NCBI RefSeq assembly: GCF_000972385.1
Contig: NZ_JXTE01000003.1
Location: forward strand, 148,764 to 212,763
DNA length: 64,000 nucleotides
Source of the DNA: Streptomyces sp. WM6386
Lineage (GTDB): Bacteria > Actinomycetota > Actinomycetes > Streptomycetales > Streptomycetaceae
Reading direction: 5' to 3'
The translations under genes and the position numbers were made by a program. The number at the start of each line of letters is the position of its first letter. Within the stretch, counting starts at the first letter, position 1. The notes beneath the pieces are model-generated. The model was not told where the DNA came from, made no database searches, and worked only from the letters and a program-made list of their open reading frames with translations. Shown in pieces: positions 8,754 to 20,168 of the stretch.

Positions 8754-10445
8754 ATGGGGACCGAGACCGTGCAGACGACGGTGCGACCCGTGCGGAGCAA
8801 GAGCCACGGCCGGGTGGTCGTCGACTGGCTGACCACCACCGACCACAAGAAGATCGGCCATCTCTACCTGATCACGTCGTTCGTGTTCTTCCTGGCCGGC
8901 GGGCTGATGGCGCTGCTGATGCGCGCCGAGCTCGCCCGGCCCGGAATGCAGATCATCGACAACCAGCAGTTCAACCAGATGTTCACGATGCACGGCACGA
9001 TCATGCTGCTGCTGTTCGCGACCCCGAGCTTCGCGGGCTTCGCCAACGAGCTGATGCCGTTGCAGATCGGCGCTCCCGACGTGGCCTTCCCACGGCTGAA
9101 CATGCTGTCGTACTGGCTGTTCCTCTTCGGCGGTCTGATCGTGCTTGGCTCGCTGCTCGTGCCGTCCGGGCCCGCGGCCTTCGGCTGGTTCGCCTACGCG
9201 CCGCTCAACAGCATGGAGCGCTCGCCCGGCATCGGCGCGGATCTGTGGATCATGGGTCTCGCGCTGGCCGGCTTCGGCACGATCCTCGGTGCGGTCAACT
9301 TCATCACCACCATCATCGGGATGCGCGCCCCCGGCATGACGATGTTCCGGATGCCGATCTTCACCTGGAACACGCTGTTCACGTCGATCCTGATCCTGAT
9401 GGCGTTCCCGGTCCTCGCGGCCGCGCTGCTCTGTCTGGAGGCGGACCGCCGGTTCGGCTCCCAGGTGTTCGCCTCGGCCAACGGCGGGGCGCTGCTGTGG
9501 CAGCACCTGTTCTGGTTCTTCGGCCATCCCGAGGTGTACATCATCGCGCTGCCGTTCTTCGGCATCATCACGGAGATCCTCCCGGTCTTCAGCCGCAAGC
9601 CGCTCTTCGGCTATCTGACGCTGGTCGGCGCGACGATGGCGATCACCGGGCTGTCCGTGGTCGTGTGGGCGCACCACATGTTCGTGACGGGGGCGGTGCT
9701 GCTCCCCTTCTTCTCGTTCATGAGCTTCCTGATCGCGGTGCCGACCGGCGTGAAGTTCTTCAACTGGACCGGGACCATGCTCAAGGGCTCCCTGTCCTTC
9801 GAGACCCCGATGCTGTGGGCCACCGGCTTCCTGGTGACGTTCCTGTTCGGCGGTCTGACCGGGGTGATCCTGGCCTCGCCGCCGCTGGACTTCCATGTCT
9901 CCGACTCGTACTTCGTCGTCGCGCACTTCCACTACGTCGTGTTCGGCACCGTCGTGTTCGCGATCTTCGGCGGCTTCTACTTCTGGTGGCCCAAGTTCAC
10001 CGGGAAGATGCTCGACGAACGGCTCGGCAAGATCCAGTTCTGGACGCTGTTCATCGGCTTCCACACCACGTTCCTGGTGCAGCACTGGCTGGGCGCGGAG
10101 GGCATGCCGCGCCGGTACGCCGACTATCTCGCCGCCGACGGCTTCACCGCGCTCAACACGATCTCCACGATCGGCGCGTTCGTGCTGGGCATCTCGACGC
10201 TGCCGTTCCTCTACAACGTCTGGAAGACCGCCAAGTACGGCGAGAAGGTCGAGGTCGACGACCCCTGGGGCTACGGCCGTTCCCTGGAGTGGGCGACCTC
10301 CTGCCCGCCCCCGCGGCACAACTTCACGACGCTGCCGCGGATCCGCTCCGAGTCCCCGGCGTTCGATCTGCACCATCCCGAGTACGCGGCGCTGACTTCT
10401 CAGCCCGAGCCAAAGAGCGAGCAAGCCGGTCCCGAGCAGTCCTGA
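8754..10445 (+). CDS. ctaD: Cytochrome c oxidase subunit I (aa3-type), stand-alone copy
   Basis: About 563 residues, the heme-copper catalytic subunit of cytochrome c oxidase, which reduces oxygen in the plasma membrane. Ligand motifs are intact: FTMHGT (low-spin heme His, about residue 80), [10 protein letters not shown] (CuB His and the His-Tyr crosslink), WAHHMF (CuB histidines) and VVAHFHYVV (heme a3 and a histidines). Twelve membrane segments are expected. ATG at 8754 has AAGGGG upstream. There are no ctaC, ctaE or ctaF neighbours, so this is probably a second, orphan CtaD. Its last 122 bases overlap the convergent WYL gene. Confidence 0.93.
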   Translation: MGTETVQTTVRPVRSKSHGRVVVDWLTTTDHKKIGHLYLITSFVFFLAGGLMALLMRAELARPGMQIIDNQQFNQMFTMHGTIMLLLFATPSFAGFANELMPLQIGAPDVAFPRLNMLSYWLFLFGGLIVLGSLLVPSGPAAFGWFAYAPLNSMERSPGIGADLWIMGLALAGFGTILGAVNFITTIIGMRAPGMTMFRMPIFTWNTLFTSILILMAFPVLAAALLCLEADRRFGSQVFASANGGALLWQHLFWFFGHPEVYIIALPFFGIITEILPVFSRKPLFGYLTLVGATMAITGLSVVVWAHHMFVTGAVLLPFFSFMSFLIAVPTGVKFFNWTGTMLKGSLSFETPMLWATGFLVTFLFGGLTGVILASPPLDFHVSDSYFVVAHFHYVVFGTVVFAIFGGFYFWWPKFTGKMLDERLGKIQFWTLFIGFHTTFLVQHWLGAEGMPRRYADYLAADGFTALNTISTIGAFVLGISTLPFLYNVWKTAKYGEKVEVDDPWGYGRSLEWATSCPPPRHNFTTLPRIRSESPAFDLHHPEYAALTSQPEPKSEQAGPEQS

Positions 10446-11400
10446 TCGCCTCGGTCAGCTCGGCGGGCTCCAGCACCTCGAACTCGAAGCCCATCAGCAT
10501 CACGTGAATCACCATCACATCGAGGCTCGCGGCCCCCGTGCGCAGGATGCAGGCGTCCGGCCCGTCGGCCTCCAGCTGCCCGGCGGAGGGCGAGACCCGC
10601 TCGACGGCCTCCGCCAGGGGCACCAGGAGCCGTACGACGGCGTGCGCCGCGTAGGCGCGCGTGGAGACGCCCCGGGAGACGAACGCGGCCAGGTCCTCGG
10701 CCGGGGGCGTGCGCGGGGTGAAGCGGGGGCCGTGCGGCGGCTTGGGGGTGATGCGGTCGACGCGGAAGGTCCGCCAGTCCTCGCGGTCGAGGTCCCAGGC
10801 GACCAGGTACCAGCGCCGCTCGGTGCACACCAGGCGGTGCGGCTCGACGGTGCGGCGGGTGGAGTCGCCGATGGGGGTCCCCCCGCTCGAGCCTGTTCGA
10901 GAGTGGGGGAGGCTGCGGTACGCGAAGCGCAGGCGTTCGGCGTCCCGGCAGAGGTCGGCGAGCTCGGTCAGCACGGCCGGGTCCACGGCGGAGGACTGGG
11001 GGCCGCGCAGCATCGGCACGGTGAAGGCGTTCAGGGCGCCCACGCGGCGGCGCAGCCGGCTCGGCAGGACCTGCTCCAGCTTGGCAAGGGCCCGTACGGA
11101 GGTCTCCCCGATGCCCTCGATGCCCTGCCCGGCGGCCGTGCGCAGCCCTACGGCGACGGCGACCGCCTCGTCGTCGTCCAGGAGCAGCGGCGGCAGCTCG
11201 GCGCCCGCGCCCAGCTGGTAGCCGCCACCGGTGCCGGGGCTGGCGTTGACCGGGTAGCCCAGCTCGCGCAGCCGGTCGACGTCCCGGCGCACGGTGCGCG
11301 GGGTGACGCCGAGGCGTTCGGCGAGGTCGGCGCCGGACCAGTCGCGGTGGGCCTGGAGCAGCGAGAGCAGGCGCAGGAGTCGTGCCGAGGTCTCCAACAT
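10324..11400 (-). CDS. WYL-domain transcriptional regulator (HTH-11/YafY type)
   Basis: About 358 residues. The N-terminus is a DeoR-like winged helix ([21 protein letters not shown], then [17 protein letters not shown]). The central WYL-type domain has the [23 protein letters not shown] core, and a WCX-like C-terminus follows. Such proteins sense ligands and usually control a divergent neighbour, here the epoxide hydrolase, through the palindrome at 11421. A 40-base dispersed repeat inserts in frame in the WYL domain (residues about 163-176, [13 protein letters not shown]). The 3' end runs into the antisense strand of ctaD. ATG at 11400; seven more residues upstream are possible. Confidence 0.88.
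   Translation of the reverse strand: MLETSARLLRLLSLLQAHRDWSGADLAERLGVTPRTVRRDVDRLRELGYPVNASPGTGGGYQLGAGAELPPLLLDDDEAVAVAVGLRTAAGQGIEGIGETSVRALAKLEQVLPSRLRRRVGALNAFTVPMLRGPQSSAVDPAVLTELADLCRDAERLRFAYRSLPHSRTGSSGGTPIGDSTRRTVEPHRLVCTERRWYLVAWDLDREDWRTFRVDRITPKPPHGPRFTPRTPPAEDLAAFVSRGVSTRAYAAHAVVRLLVPLAEAVERVSPSAGQLEADGPDACILRTGAASLDVMVIHVMLMGFEFEVLEPAELTEAIRTARDRLARSLARAEKSAPRTRDGADRTPGTRSGSAAAS
10873..10912 (-). repeat. 40-base dispersed repeat, family B copy 1, in frame in the WYL gene
   Basis: Starts GGGGGTCCCCCCGCTCGAG and ends GAGAGTGGGGGAGG. The second copy at 26947-26986 has the same ends and length but a different 10-base centre. It can fold into an imperfect hairpin (CCCCC with GGGGG, CTCGA with TCGAG). 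It lengthens a loop between two beta strands of the WYL domain without breaking the frame. Confidence 0.75.
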
Positions 11401-11420
11401 GAATCCGAGTCTGGCAGGCA

Positions 11421-11443
11421 TTGCGGACAGTCACTGTCCGCAA
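11421..11443. promoter_or_regulatory. Perfect palindromic operator between WYL regulator and epoxide hydrolase
   Basis: TTGCGGACAG and CTGTCCGCAA are perfect inverted arms of 10 bases separated by TCA. The site lies in the 62-base divergent gap, 20 bases from either start codon, so a bound dimer would cover both promoters. It is the obvious candidate target of the WYL regulator. Confidence 0.8.
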
Positions 11444-11462
11444 GGGTTTCTACCTTGGACTC

Positions 11463-12596
11463 ATGGCAGACAACAGCGTGCACAGCTACCGGATCGACAT
11501 CCCCCAGGCTCAGCTCGACGAGCTGCACACCCGCCTGGACCTGACCCGCTGGCCGGACGAACTGCCGGACGCGGGCTGGGAGTACGGCGCCTCACTGCCG
11601 TATCTCCGCGACCTCGCGGCCTACTGGCGGGGCGCCTACGACTGGCGCAAGCACGAGGCGGCCCTCAACGAGATCCCGCAGTACGTCACGGAGATCGACG
11701 GCGCCCAGGTGCACTTTCTGCACGTCCGCTCGTCCTCGCCGGACGCGCTGCCGCTGATCCTGACGCACGGCTGGCCGGGCTCGATCGTGGAGTTCCTCGG
11801 TGTGATCGACCGGCTGAGCGAGGACCACCACCTGGTCATCCCCGCCATCCCGGGCTTCGGCTTCTCCGGCCCCACCCGCGAGAAGGGCTGGAACGTCAAC
11901 CGTGTCGCCCGCGCCTGGGCCGAGCTGATGCGCCGGCTCGGCTACGAGCGGTACGGCGCGCAGGGCGGTGACCTGGGCGCGCTGATCTCCCCCGCGCTGG
12001 CCCGCATCGCCCCCGATTCGGTGGTCGGCGTCCATGTGAACGCCGCGTCGGTCGGCTTCATCCCGCTCGGCCCGGTGAGCGAGGAGGAGCGGACGGGACT
12101 CACCGACCGGGAGGTGCGGAGCCTGGCGAGCATCGCCGAGTTCACCACCGACGGATTCGGCTACAACGCGCTCCAGTCCACCCGCCCGCAGACCCTCTCC
12201 TACGCCCTCACCGACTCCCCCGTCGGCCAGCTCGCCTGGATCATGGAGAAGTTCCAGGCGTGGACGCACTCCTCGGCCGCGCTGCCCGAGGACGCGATCG
12301 ACCGGGACACGCTGCTCACCAACGTGATGCTGTACTGGCTGACGGGGACGGCCGGTTCGGCGGCGCGCATGTACTACGAGAACAGCCACGTCGGCGACTG
12401 GTTCCCGGTCACGGACTCCGGTGTGCCGACGGCGGTGGCGAACTTCGGCGAGGACGTGGCGATCCGGCGCTGGGCGGAGCGGGCCAACACCCTCGCCCGC
12501 TGGACGGAGTTCGACCGCGGCGGCCACTTCGCGGCCCTGGAGGTCCCGGAACTGCTGGCCGGCGATGTCGGGGAGTTCTTCGGCTCACTGCGGTGA
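11463..12596 (+). CDS. Epoxide hydrolase, EHN/alpha-beta hydrolase type
   Basis: About 377 residues, with the N-terminal EHN domain (IDIPQAQLDELHTRLDLTRWP) followed by an alpha/beta hydrolase fold. The oxyanion HGWPGS motif lies near residue 103, the nucleophile Asp is in GAQGGDLGA, and the C-terminal His is in DRGGHFAALE. This resembles microsomal-type epoxide hydrolases that open epoxides to diols. ATG at 11463 (MADNSVHSYRI). Expression is probably controlled by the divergent WYL regulator. Confidence 0.9.
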   Translation: MADNSVHSYRIDIPQAQLDELHTRLDLTRWPDELPDAGWEYGASLPYLRDLAAYWRGAYDWRKHEAALNEIPQYVTEIDGAQVHFLHVRSSSPDALPLILTHGWPGSIVEFLGVIDRLSEDHHLVIPAIPGFGFSGPTREKGWNVNRVARAWAELMRRLGYERYGAQGGDLGALISPALARIAPDSVVGVHVNAASVGFIPLGPVSEEERTGLTDREVRSLASIAEFTTDGFGYNALQSTRPQTLSYALTDSPVGQLAWIMEKFQAWTHSSAALPEDAIDRDTLLTNVMLYWLTGTAGSAARMYYENSHVGDWFPVTDSGVPTAVANFGEDVAIRRWAERANTLARWTEFDRGGHFAALEVPELLAGDVGEFFGSLR

Positions 12597-12605
12597 GCGA
12601 GGGGG

Positions 12606-13898
12606 TCAGTAGGGCAGTTGCGGGACGTCGAAGCAGGTGTCGTCCATGTCGCCCTGCGACACCCACCCCTTGCCGTCCTGCCACCGGGCCACCGACAGAC
12701 ACGTCCTGCGGGTCGTCGGTGGCTCGGCCGACCGCTCGAACCGGACGGGAACCAGCAGCCCGTCGGCGGTGTAGTCCTCGCTGCGGTTCATGAACTCGTC
12801 CACGCACGCGCGCGTGACACCACCGCCGCTCTCCGCACACGACTCGGCGGCCTCCGTGAACCACATCGCGGCCGCCCAGCCCTCCAACTGCCACTGGGAG
12901 TGCGTCTCCAGCCCCTCGGTGGCGTCCCGGAACTCCCGTACGGCCTCCTGGTCCGTGTCCTCGTAATTGCGGCTGGACCCGGTGGCCCACAGGGCGTTGC
13001 GGCAGCGCGGGGAGTCCTTGTAGTCGTCGGGGACGGTGGAACTCCAGTTCTGCACATTGGTGACCTTGGCGGTGACCCGCACCCCGACGTCGTCCATCGC
13101 CTCGCACAGCTGGGCGTTGCCGTGCGAGTCGATGGCGTCGAAGACCAGGTCCGCCCCCTGCTCCTTCAGATCGGCCGCGACGGCACGGAAGTTGGGCAGC
13201 GCGAAGTCGACCTGCTCGCTCACCACCTCGTAGCCCTCGGCCTCCAGTCCCCGCTCGACGAGCCGGGCGTAGGCGGCCGAGGCGGCCTGGTTGTACGAGA
13301 CGACGGCGGCCGTACGGGCGCCGTGCTCCCGCTTGAAGTAGCGGTAGACCTCCGTGCCGCCGTACTGCTTGCCGTTCCACCCCTTGGTGCCGTCGCGGGG
13401 CGCGAGGCTGCCGTAGATGCCGTACAGGCGCGGATAGGTGTCGTAGGCGGCCCCGATGGGCTGGCCGCCGATGTCGGGCACGCGCGCGCGTGAGACGCGG
13501 GAGGCGCCCGCGTAGTCGAGGGCGGTGGTGGCGACCAGGGCCACCACCTCGTCCTCGTCGATCAGCTGGTGCACACAGGTGTTGTTGCCGACACCGCTGC
13601 CGCCGTCGTCGCACTCACGGACCTCGACGCGGCGCCCGTCGATGCCTCCGCGCGCGTTGAGCCGGTCGAACCAGGCCTTGGCGCCGTCGCGGGGGCCGAC
13701 GAAGGTGTCGCCGCCGACCGGGCTGGTGGCGCTGGTGATGACGCCGACGCGGATCGGCGTGCCGTCCGGCGCGGGGCCGGCCCGCTCCCCGTGCTCGAAG
13801 TCGCTCTCCGGCAGCCGGCTGCCGCAGGCCGCGCTCAGGGCGAGCAGCAGCACCGCGGCCGCGGCCTCAGCAGCCCGGAAGGGCCGACGCCGACGCAT
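12606..13898 (-). CDS. Branched-chain amino acid-type ABC transporter binding lipoprotein
   Basis: 430 residues. The signal peptide ends in the lipobox LSAAC at about residue 25, so it is a membrane-anchored extracellular lipoprotein. The mature part begins IRVGVITSATSPVG and has the periplasmic-binding-protein type 1 (Leu/Ile/Val-binding) architecture. It probably delivers substrate to the LivHMG/LivF transporter encoded divergently. Its start overlaps the 3' end of the upstream small lipoprotein by 32 bases, suggesting translational coupling. The substrate is not predictable; it need not be an amino acid. Confidence 0.85.
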   Translation of the reverse strand: MRRRRPFRAAEAAAAVLLLALSAACGSRLPESDFEHGERAGPAPDGTPIRVGVITSATSPVGGDTFVGPRDGAKAWFDRLNARGGIDGRRVEVRECDDGGSGVGNNTCVHQLIDEDEVVALVATTALDYAGASRVSRARVPDIGGQPIGAAYDTYPRLYGIYGSLAPRDGTKGWNGKQYGGTEVYRYFKREHGARTAAVVSYNQAASAAYARLVERGLEAEGYEVVSEQVDFALPNFRAVAADLKEQGADLVFDAIDSHGNAQLCEAMDDVGVRVTAKVTNVQNWSSTVPDDYKDSPRCRNALWATGSSRNYEDTDQEAVREFRDATEGLETHSQWQLEGWAAAMWFTEAAESCAESGGGVTRACVDEFMNRSEDYTADGLLVPVRFERSAEPPTTRRTCLSVARWQDGKGWVSQGDMDDTCFDVPQLPY

Positions 13899-14418
13899 TG
13901 CCGCTCAGTTGGACCAGAGCGCACAGCGTGCTGACGGACACCTTCCAGGTGCCGTCGTCCTCGACCGCCGTCCCGGAGGTGTCCGGCAGGGCGGTGGCGC
14001 CGTTCATGAGAAGTGTGTACGTCACGGTCGCCTTGGTCGGCGAGGTGAACTCCACCTCGGTGACCTGCGCCTCCACCTGTCCGCCGCGCTCGTCGCCGCT
14101 GAAGGCCGCCATGACCGGGCCCATGGCCTCGCCGTTCTCCAGGACGGCCTGTTTCTCCTTCGTGGAGGTCTTCGGGTCGAAGAACTTCTCCCAGTTCTGC
14201 TTGACCTCCTTCTCGGCCGCCGCCTGGTCGGCGGGCCCGCTGGCCGGCGCGCTCGGCTGCGGCGCACTGGTCGTCGTCTCCGGGGTCGGAGTCACGGACG
14301 GGCTCTCGTTCCCGCCGCTGTCGTCGCTGCACGCCGTGAGGGCCGCGGCGAGGACGAACACCGTCGCCACCAGCCCTCGGCTGCCGTTCCCCCACTTGCG
14401 GTCGCTCCCGAGAACCAT
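13867..14418 (-). CDS. Small lipoprotein, MTB12-antigen-like
   Basis: About 183 residues. A signal peptide ends at LTAC (lipobox), followed by a Ser/Thr/Pro linker (TPTPETTTSAPQPSAP) and a domain beginning KEVKQNWEKFFDPKTSTKEK, which resembles the actinobacterial low-molecular-weight antigen MTB12 family of unknown function. It is first in a two-gene unit with the binding protein. ATG at 14418 was chosen because the signal peptide starts there; the open frame itself extends further upstream without meaning. Confidence 0.75.
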   Translation of the reverse strand: MVLGSDRKWGNGSRGLVATVFVLAAALTACSDDSGGNESPSVTPTPETTTSAPQPSAPASGPADQAAAEKEVKQNWEKFFDPKTSTKEKQAVLENGEAMGPVMAAFSGDERGGQVEAQVTEVEFTSPTKATVTYTLLMNGATALPDTSGTAVEDDGTWKVSVSTLCALVQLSGNASASALPGC

Positions 14419-14490
14419 CTGGCTCACCACCGGGTGTCGGTCCGGGCCATGCGCGCCCGGTGCTTTCAGGGTCAGCTTCCAGAAGGCATA

Positions 14491-15015
14491 GTGCAAGCGA
14501 TCGGCCGCGATGGACAGGCACACGACATGTGGGAGCCAGAGATGCGGACAGCCCGACTGCGGACCGTGCACCCCGTCCTGTGGGCCGGCTGGGCCGCGCT
14601 CGCCACGGGCGCGGTGCTGTGCGTCATCGGCTGGTACGGCATCTCCGGCGAGCGTTACGCCGAACGTCAGCTGCCCTACCTGGCCTCCTGCACCGTCCCC
14701 GGCGCCGCGCTGATCATCGCGGGGGCGGTACTGCTCGCACACGGCCGCAACACGATCGCCGCGCTGCGCGTGGAGGAGCTGTACGGCCTCCTCGTGGCCA
14801 CGGAACCCACGGACGCGGAGGAGCCCGGCCGGGCCACGGCGCCGATCGCCGTCAGCGGGGACCTGCTGATGGTGCCGGGCGGCACCCTGTGGCATCGCGC
14901 GGACTGTCCGCTGGTCTCCGGAAAGGTGGAGGCGGTGCCGGTGGACGCCAAGCTGGCGGCGAGCGGCGAGTTGGGCCCCTGCCCCATCTGCGAGCCCGCC
15001 GAGGAAACCGACTGA
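14491..15015 (+). CDS. Hypothetical membrane protein at the head of the Liv-type operon
   Basis: About 174 residues with two membrane helices (WAGWAALATGAVLCVIGWYG and CTVPGAALIIAGAVLLAHG) and a cytoplasmic C-terminal part carrying HRADCPLVSG and CPICEP, a possible Cys/His metal site. No known family is recognised with certainty. GTG at 14491 follows AGAAGG. The stop codon overlaps the start of the permease fusion by one base (TGATG), so it is cotranslated with the transporter and may be an accessory subunit. It diverges from the small lipoprotein across 72 bases. Confidence 0.7.
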   Translation: MQAIGRDGQAHDMWEPEMRTARLRTVHPVLWAGWAALATGAVLCVIGWYGISGERYAERQLPYLASCTVPGAALIIAGAVLLAHGRNTIAALRVEELYGLLVATEPTDAEEPGRATAPIAVSGDLLMVPGGTLWHRADCPLVSGKVEAVPVDAKLAASGELGPCPICEPAEETD

Positions 15016-17683
15016 TGTCGTCGCTCACGTACGACCTCACACTCGCCGGTCTCTCGGTCGGAAGCGCCGCCGCACTCACCGGAATCGGCCTGATCGTGAC
15101 GTACCGCGCGACGGGGGTGCTGAATTTCGCGCACGGGGCGATCGCGATGGTGTGCGCGTTCGTGCTGCGGCAGTGCGTGGTGGAGTGGGGGTGGCCCCTG
15201 TGGGCGGGCGCCACGCTGACGCTGCTGGTCCTGGCGCCGGGCCTCGGTGTGGTGCTGGAGCGTTTCGTCTTCCGTCCGCTGTCGGTCCTGGGCAGCGACC
15301 CGGCGCAGACGCTGGTCGCGTCCATCGGGGTGTTCGTGCTGCTGGTGGGCGGGGCGGCGCTGGTGTGGGGGCAGGGGGCTCGGGACGACGCTCCGGAGCT
15401 GGTGTCGGCGGACCCATGGGGGCAGCTCGCGGTGGTGCTGGTGCTGGCCGGGGGCGTGGGGGCGGTGATCCGCTGGACGCGCTTCGGGCGGGAGCTGCGG
15501 GCCGTGGTGGACGACCGGCAACTGGCCGTGCTGGGCGGGATCGACGCGGACCGGGTGGCCGCGGCGGGCTGGGCGTTCGGCTCGTTCACCGCGGGCCTGA
15601 CGGGCGTGCTGCTCGCGCCGTTCGTCCGTCTGGACCCGTACGGCCTGCCGCTGCTGGTCATGGAGGTCGTGGCGGTCGCGGTGGCGGCACGGATGCGCAG
15701 TCTGCCGGTCGCCGTGGTGGTCGCGCTGGGCATCGGGGTGGCGCAGAGCCAGCTGACGCGGCTGCATCCGTCGGGCTGGGGCGAGCCGTTGCTGCAGGCG
15801 GTGGGGGCGAACCTGTTCGTGGTGGCGCTGCTGATCGCGGCGCTCGTGCTGCCGCGGCTCGGCACCCGCGACGCCCTCCCGCGCACGGCCACCGCGCGCG
15901 TGGCGACTCCGCCGGGCGCGTGGATCGTGGCGGTGGTGCTGTTCTTGTTGCCGTTGGGCTTCGCGGGCTCGGATCTGCAGACGTCGGTGCAGGTGCCGGC
16001 GCTGGGCGCGGTGCTGCTGTCGCTGGTGGTGGTCACGGGCCGCGGTGGTCAGATCTCGCTGGGGCAGGCGGCGTACGCCGGACTGGGCGCCCTGTTCACG
16101 GCTCTGCTGGCGGCGGGCCGCTTCCCCGGGCTGCCTCGCCTGCCCGAACTGGCCGCGCTCGCGGTGGCCGTCGTGCTGGTGGCGCCCCTGGGCCTGCTGA
16201 CGGGCCGGCCCGCGATCAGCCGCCAAGGCCTGGCGCTGGCCCTGGCCACCTTCGCGGTGGGCGTGGGGGTGAGCCGCTTCGTCTTCGCCCAGCCGTACGC
16301 CACGTCGGGGCTGTCGCTGGGCCGCCCGTCGGGCTTCGACGGCGACCGGGCGTACTACGTCCTGGAGTTGGCGCTCCTGGCAGCGGCCCTTCTGATGACA
16401 CGCCTGCTGCGCACGGGCCGTACGGGCAGGGCGCTGGCGGCGATGCGCGATCACGAGGCGGGCGCGTCGGCGGCGGGCGTCCAGGTCCCGTCCCTCAAGC
16501 TCCTGGCCTTCGTGGCGGGCGCCGCGCTGGCCGCCCTCGGCGGCGGCATGCTCGGCATGGGCCTGCGCGCCTTCGACCCCGGTGCCTACGACCCCGTCCG
16601 CGGGCTGCTGTGGTTCGCGGCCGTGGTGGTCCTGGGCGCCGACAGCACCCTGGGCGCACTGCTGGCAGCGGCGCTCCTGGTGGGACTGGACGCGGGCGCG
16701 CGGGGCGGGATGGCGGCGGCCCTGATCGGCGTACTCGCGGTACTGGTCGGCCGCTTCCCGGGCGGCCCCTACGAGGCGTTGCGAACGGCGGCGGGAAGAC
16801 TGCGGCTGCGGCGGCGAGCGGCGCTGACCCCGCTCGGGGAGCGGGTGCGGGGAAGGCTGCGGCCCGTGGCGCAACCCCCCGCGCGGGTAGCGGCGTTGGC
16901 CGGCGCGGCGAGCAGGGCGCAGGCAGGACGACCGTCGGCCGCCGATACACATGCCGCAGCGGCCGACGGCGCTCCACTCCCACAGGGCCCACCCGCACCC
17001 ATGCTCAAGGCCCGCGACCTCAAAGCCCGCTACGGCGGTTTCACCGCCCTGGACGGAGTCGACCTGGACATCACACCCGGCCAGGTCACCGCGATCATCG
17101 GCCCCAACGGCGCGGGCAAGAGCACCCTGTTCCACTGTCTGGCCGGAACGCTCCGCCCCACCAGCGGCAGGGTCCTCCTCGGCACCCGGGACATCACCCG
17201 CCTCCCCGCCCACGCCCGCACCCGCCTCGGCATCGCCCGCACCTTCCAGCAGCTCGCGGTCTTCCCCTCGCTGACGGTGGCCGAAAACGTTCACGTGGGC
17301 GCCGAACAGGGCCGTCTCCCCGACCCCGCCGCCGCGGAGCGAACCCTCAGGCTCCTCACCCTGGACGGCCCGCTCCGGGACCTCCCCGCCGCCGCCCTCC
17401 CCACCGGCACCCTGCGTCGCGTGGAACTCGCCAGAGCCCTCGCCGGCAGCCCCCGGGTCCTCCTCCTCGACGAACCCGCCGCCGGTCTGGACACGGCTGA
17501 AGTGACCGCCCTGACCCGTGTGCTGAAGGCCCTCGCCGCCGACGGCACGGCCCTCCTCGTCGTGGAACACGACCTCGACCTGGTCGCCGGCCTCGCCGAC
17601 GTCGTGCACGTCATGACGGCGGGCCGCATCGTCGCCTCGGGCCCGCCCGACCATGTCCTGGACACCACCTGGACAGCCGCCCC

Positions 17684-17687
<4 letters not shown>
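15015..17687 (+). CDS. LivH-LivM-LivG fusion: two permease domains plus ATPase of a branched-chain amino acid-type ABC transporter
   Basis: 890 residues combining three subunits that are usually separate. Residues about 1-290 form the LivH-like permease (TGIGLIVTYRATGVLNFAHG), about 300-590 the LivM-like permease (GRGGQISLGQAAYAGLGALF), then a low-complexity linker, and about 660-890 the LivG-like ATPase. The ATPase has Walker A GPNGAGKST and Walker B VLLLDEP, but its signature is LPTGTLRR rather than LSYGQQRR. It overlaps livF by 4 bases (ATGA). The transporter imports its ligand into the cytoplasm using the lipoprotein encoded on the other strand. Confidence 0.9.
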
Positions 17688-18920
<1,233 letters not shown>

Positions 18921-19031
18921 CTAAGCAGTGCGGCGCGGGCGGCCCTCGATACGCGGCGGAAGGCCCCAGGGGCCCCACCCGGTCGGCGCACCGAACGGGC
19001 GGGGTCCCGTGCCCGGAAAGGGGGGAGCAGC

Positions 19032-19829
<798 letters not shown>

Positions 19830-19968
19830 CTAGGGAGGGTGACCGCCCGGTATCAACCAATTGCCTGTCACTCCAGGCCAGTTCACCGTTACCTCGGGTA
19901 GCAACTTTTTTCGGCCACCCACTTCATTCGCTGATTTCCTGATTTGTCGACCAGTCGCCCTGGCGATC

Positions 19969-19984
19969 TGTGACCCACTTCACG
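19969..19984. promoter_or_regulatory. Crp-like site in the divergent region upstream of the Rpf/LysM gene
   Basis: TGTGACCCACTTCACG keeps GTGA-N6-TCAC, the core of the Crp operator, with 9 of 10 consensus arm bases. Ten bases of it (ACCCACTTCA) recur at 19917-19926. Crp is reported to control rpfA in S. coelicolor. The site could also serve the divergent gene at 20169. Confidence 0.45.
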
Positions 19985-20168
19985 CAACCAACTTCCTTGG
20001 ATTTCCTAGGAATTGACGTTGAGTGCCCGATTCCGGGCCCGGCGTGACCCTGTGCGCCCGATGGTTCGATTCCGTTCGCTCTGGAGCGTGACTCCCGCCA
20101 CAGATCGCCCGTTGTCTCCTTCATGAGCCCGGGACCCACCCGGGCACCGCTTCCTGAGGGAGTCACCC

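Noticed and set aside
8517..10424. A 635-residue open frame opposite ctaD
   Set aside because: His/Gln/Glu/Arg-rich shadow of a gene with intact heme-copper ligand motifs.
14676..17654. A 992-residue open frame opposite the Liv fusion gene
   Set aside because: It is the antisense shadow of a very GC-rich gene: composition is dominated by Gln, Arg, His and Gly, with no membrane, domain or motif pattern. The sense frame encodes a clear ABC transporter.
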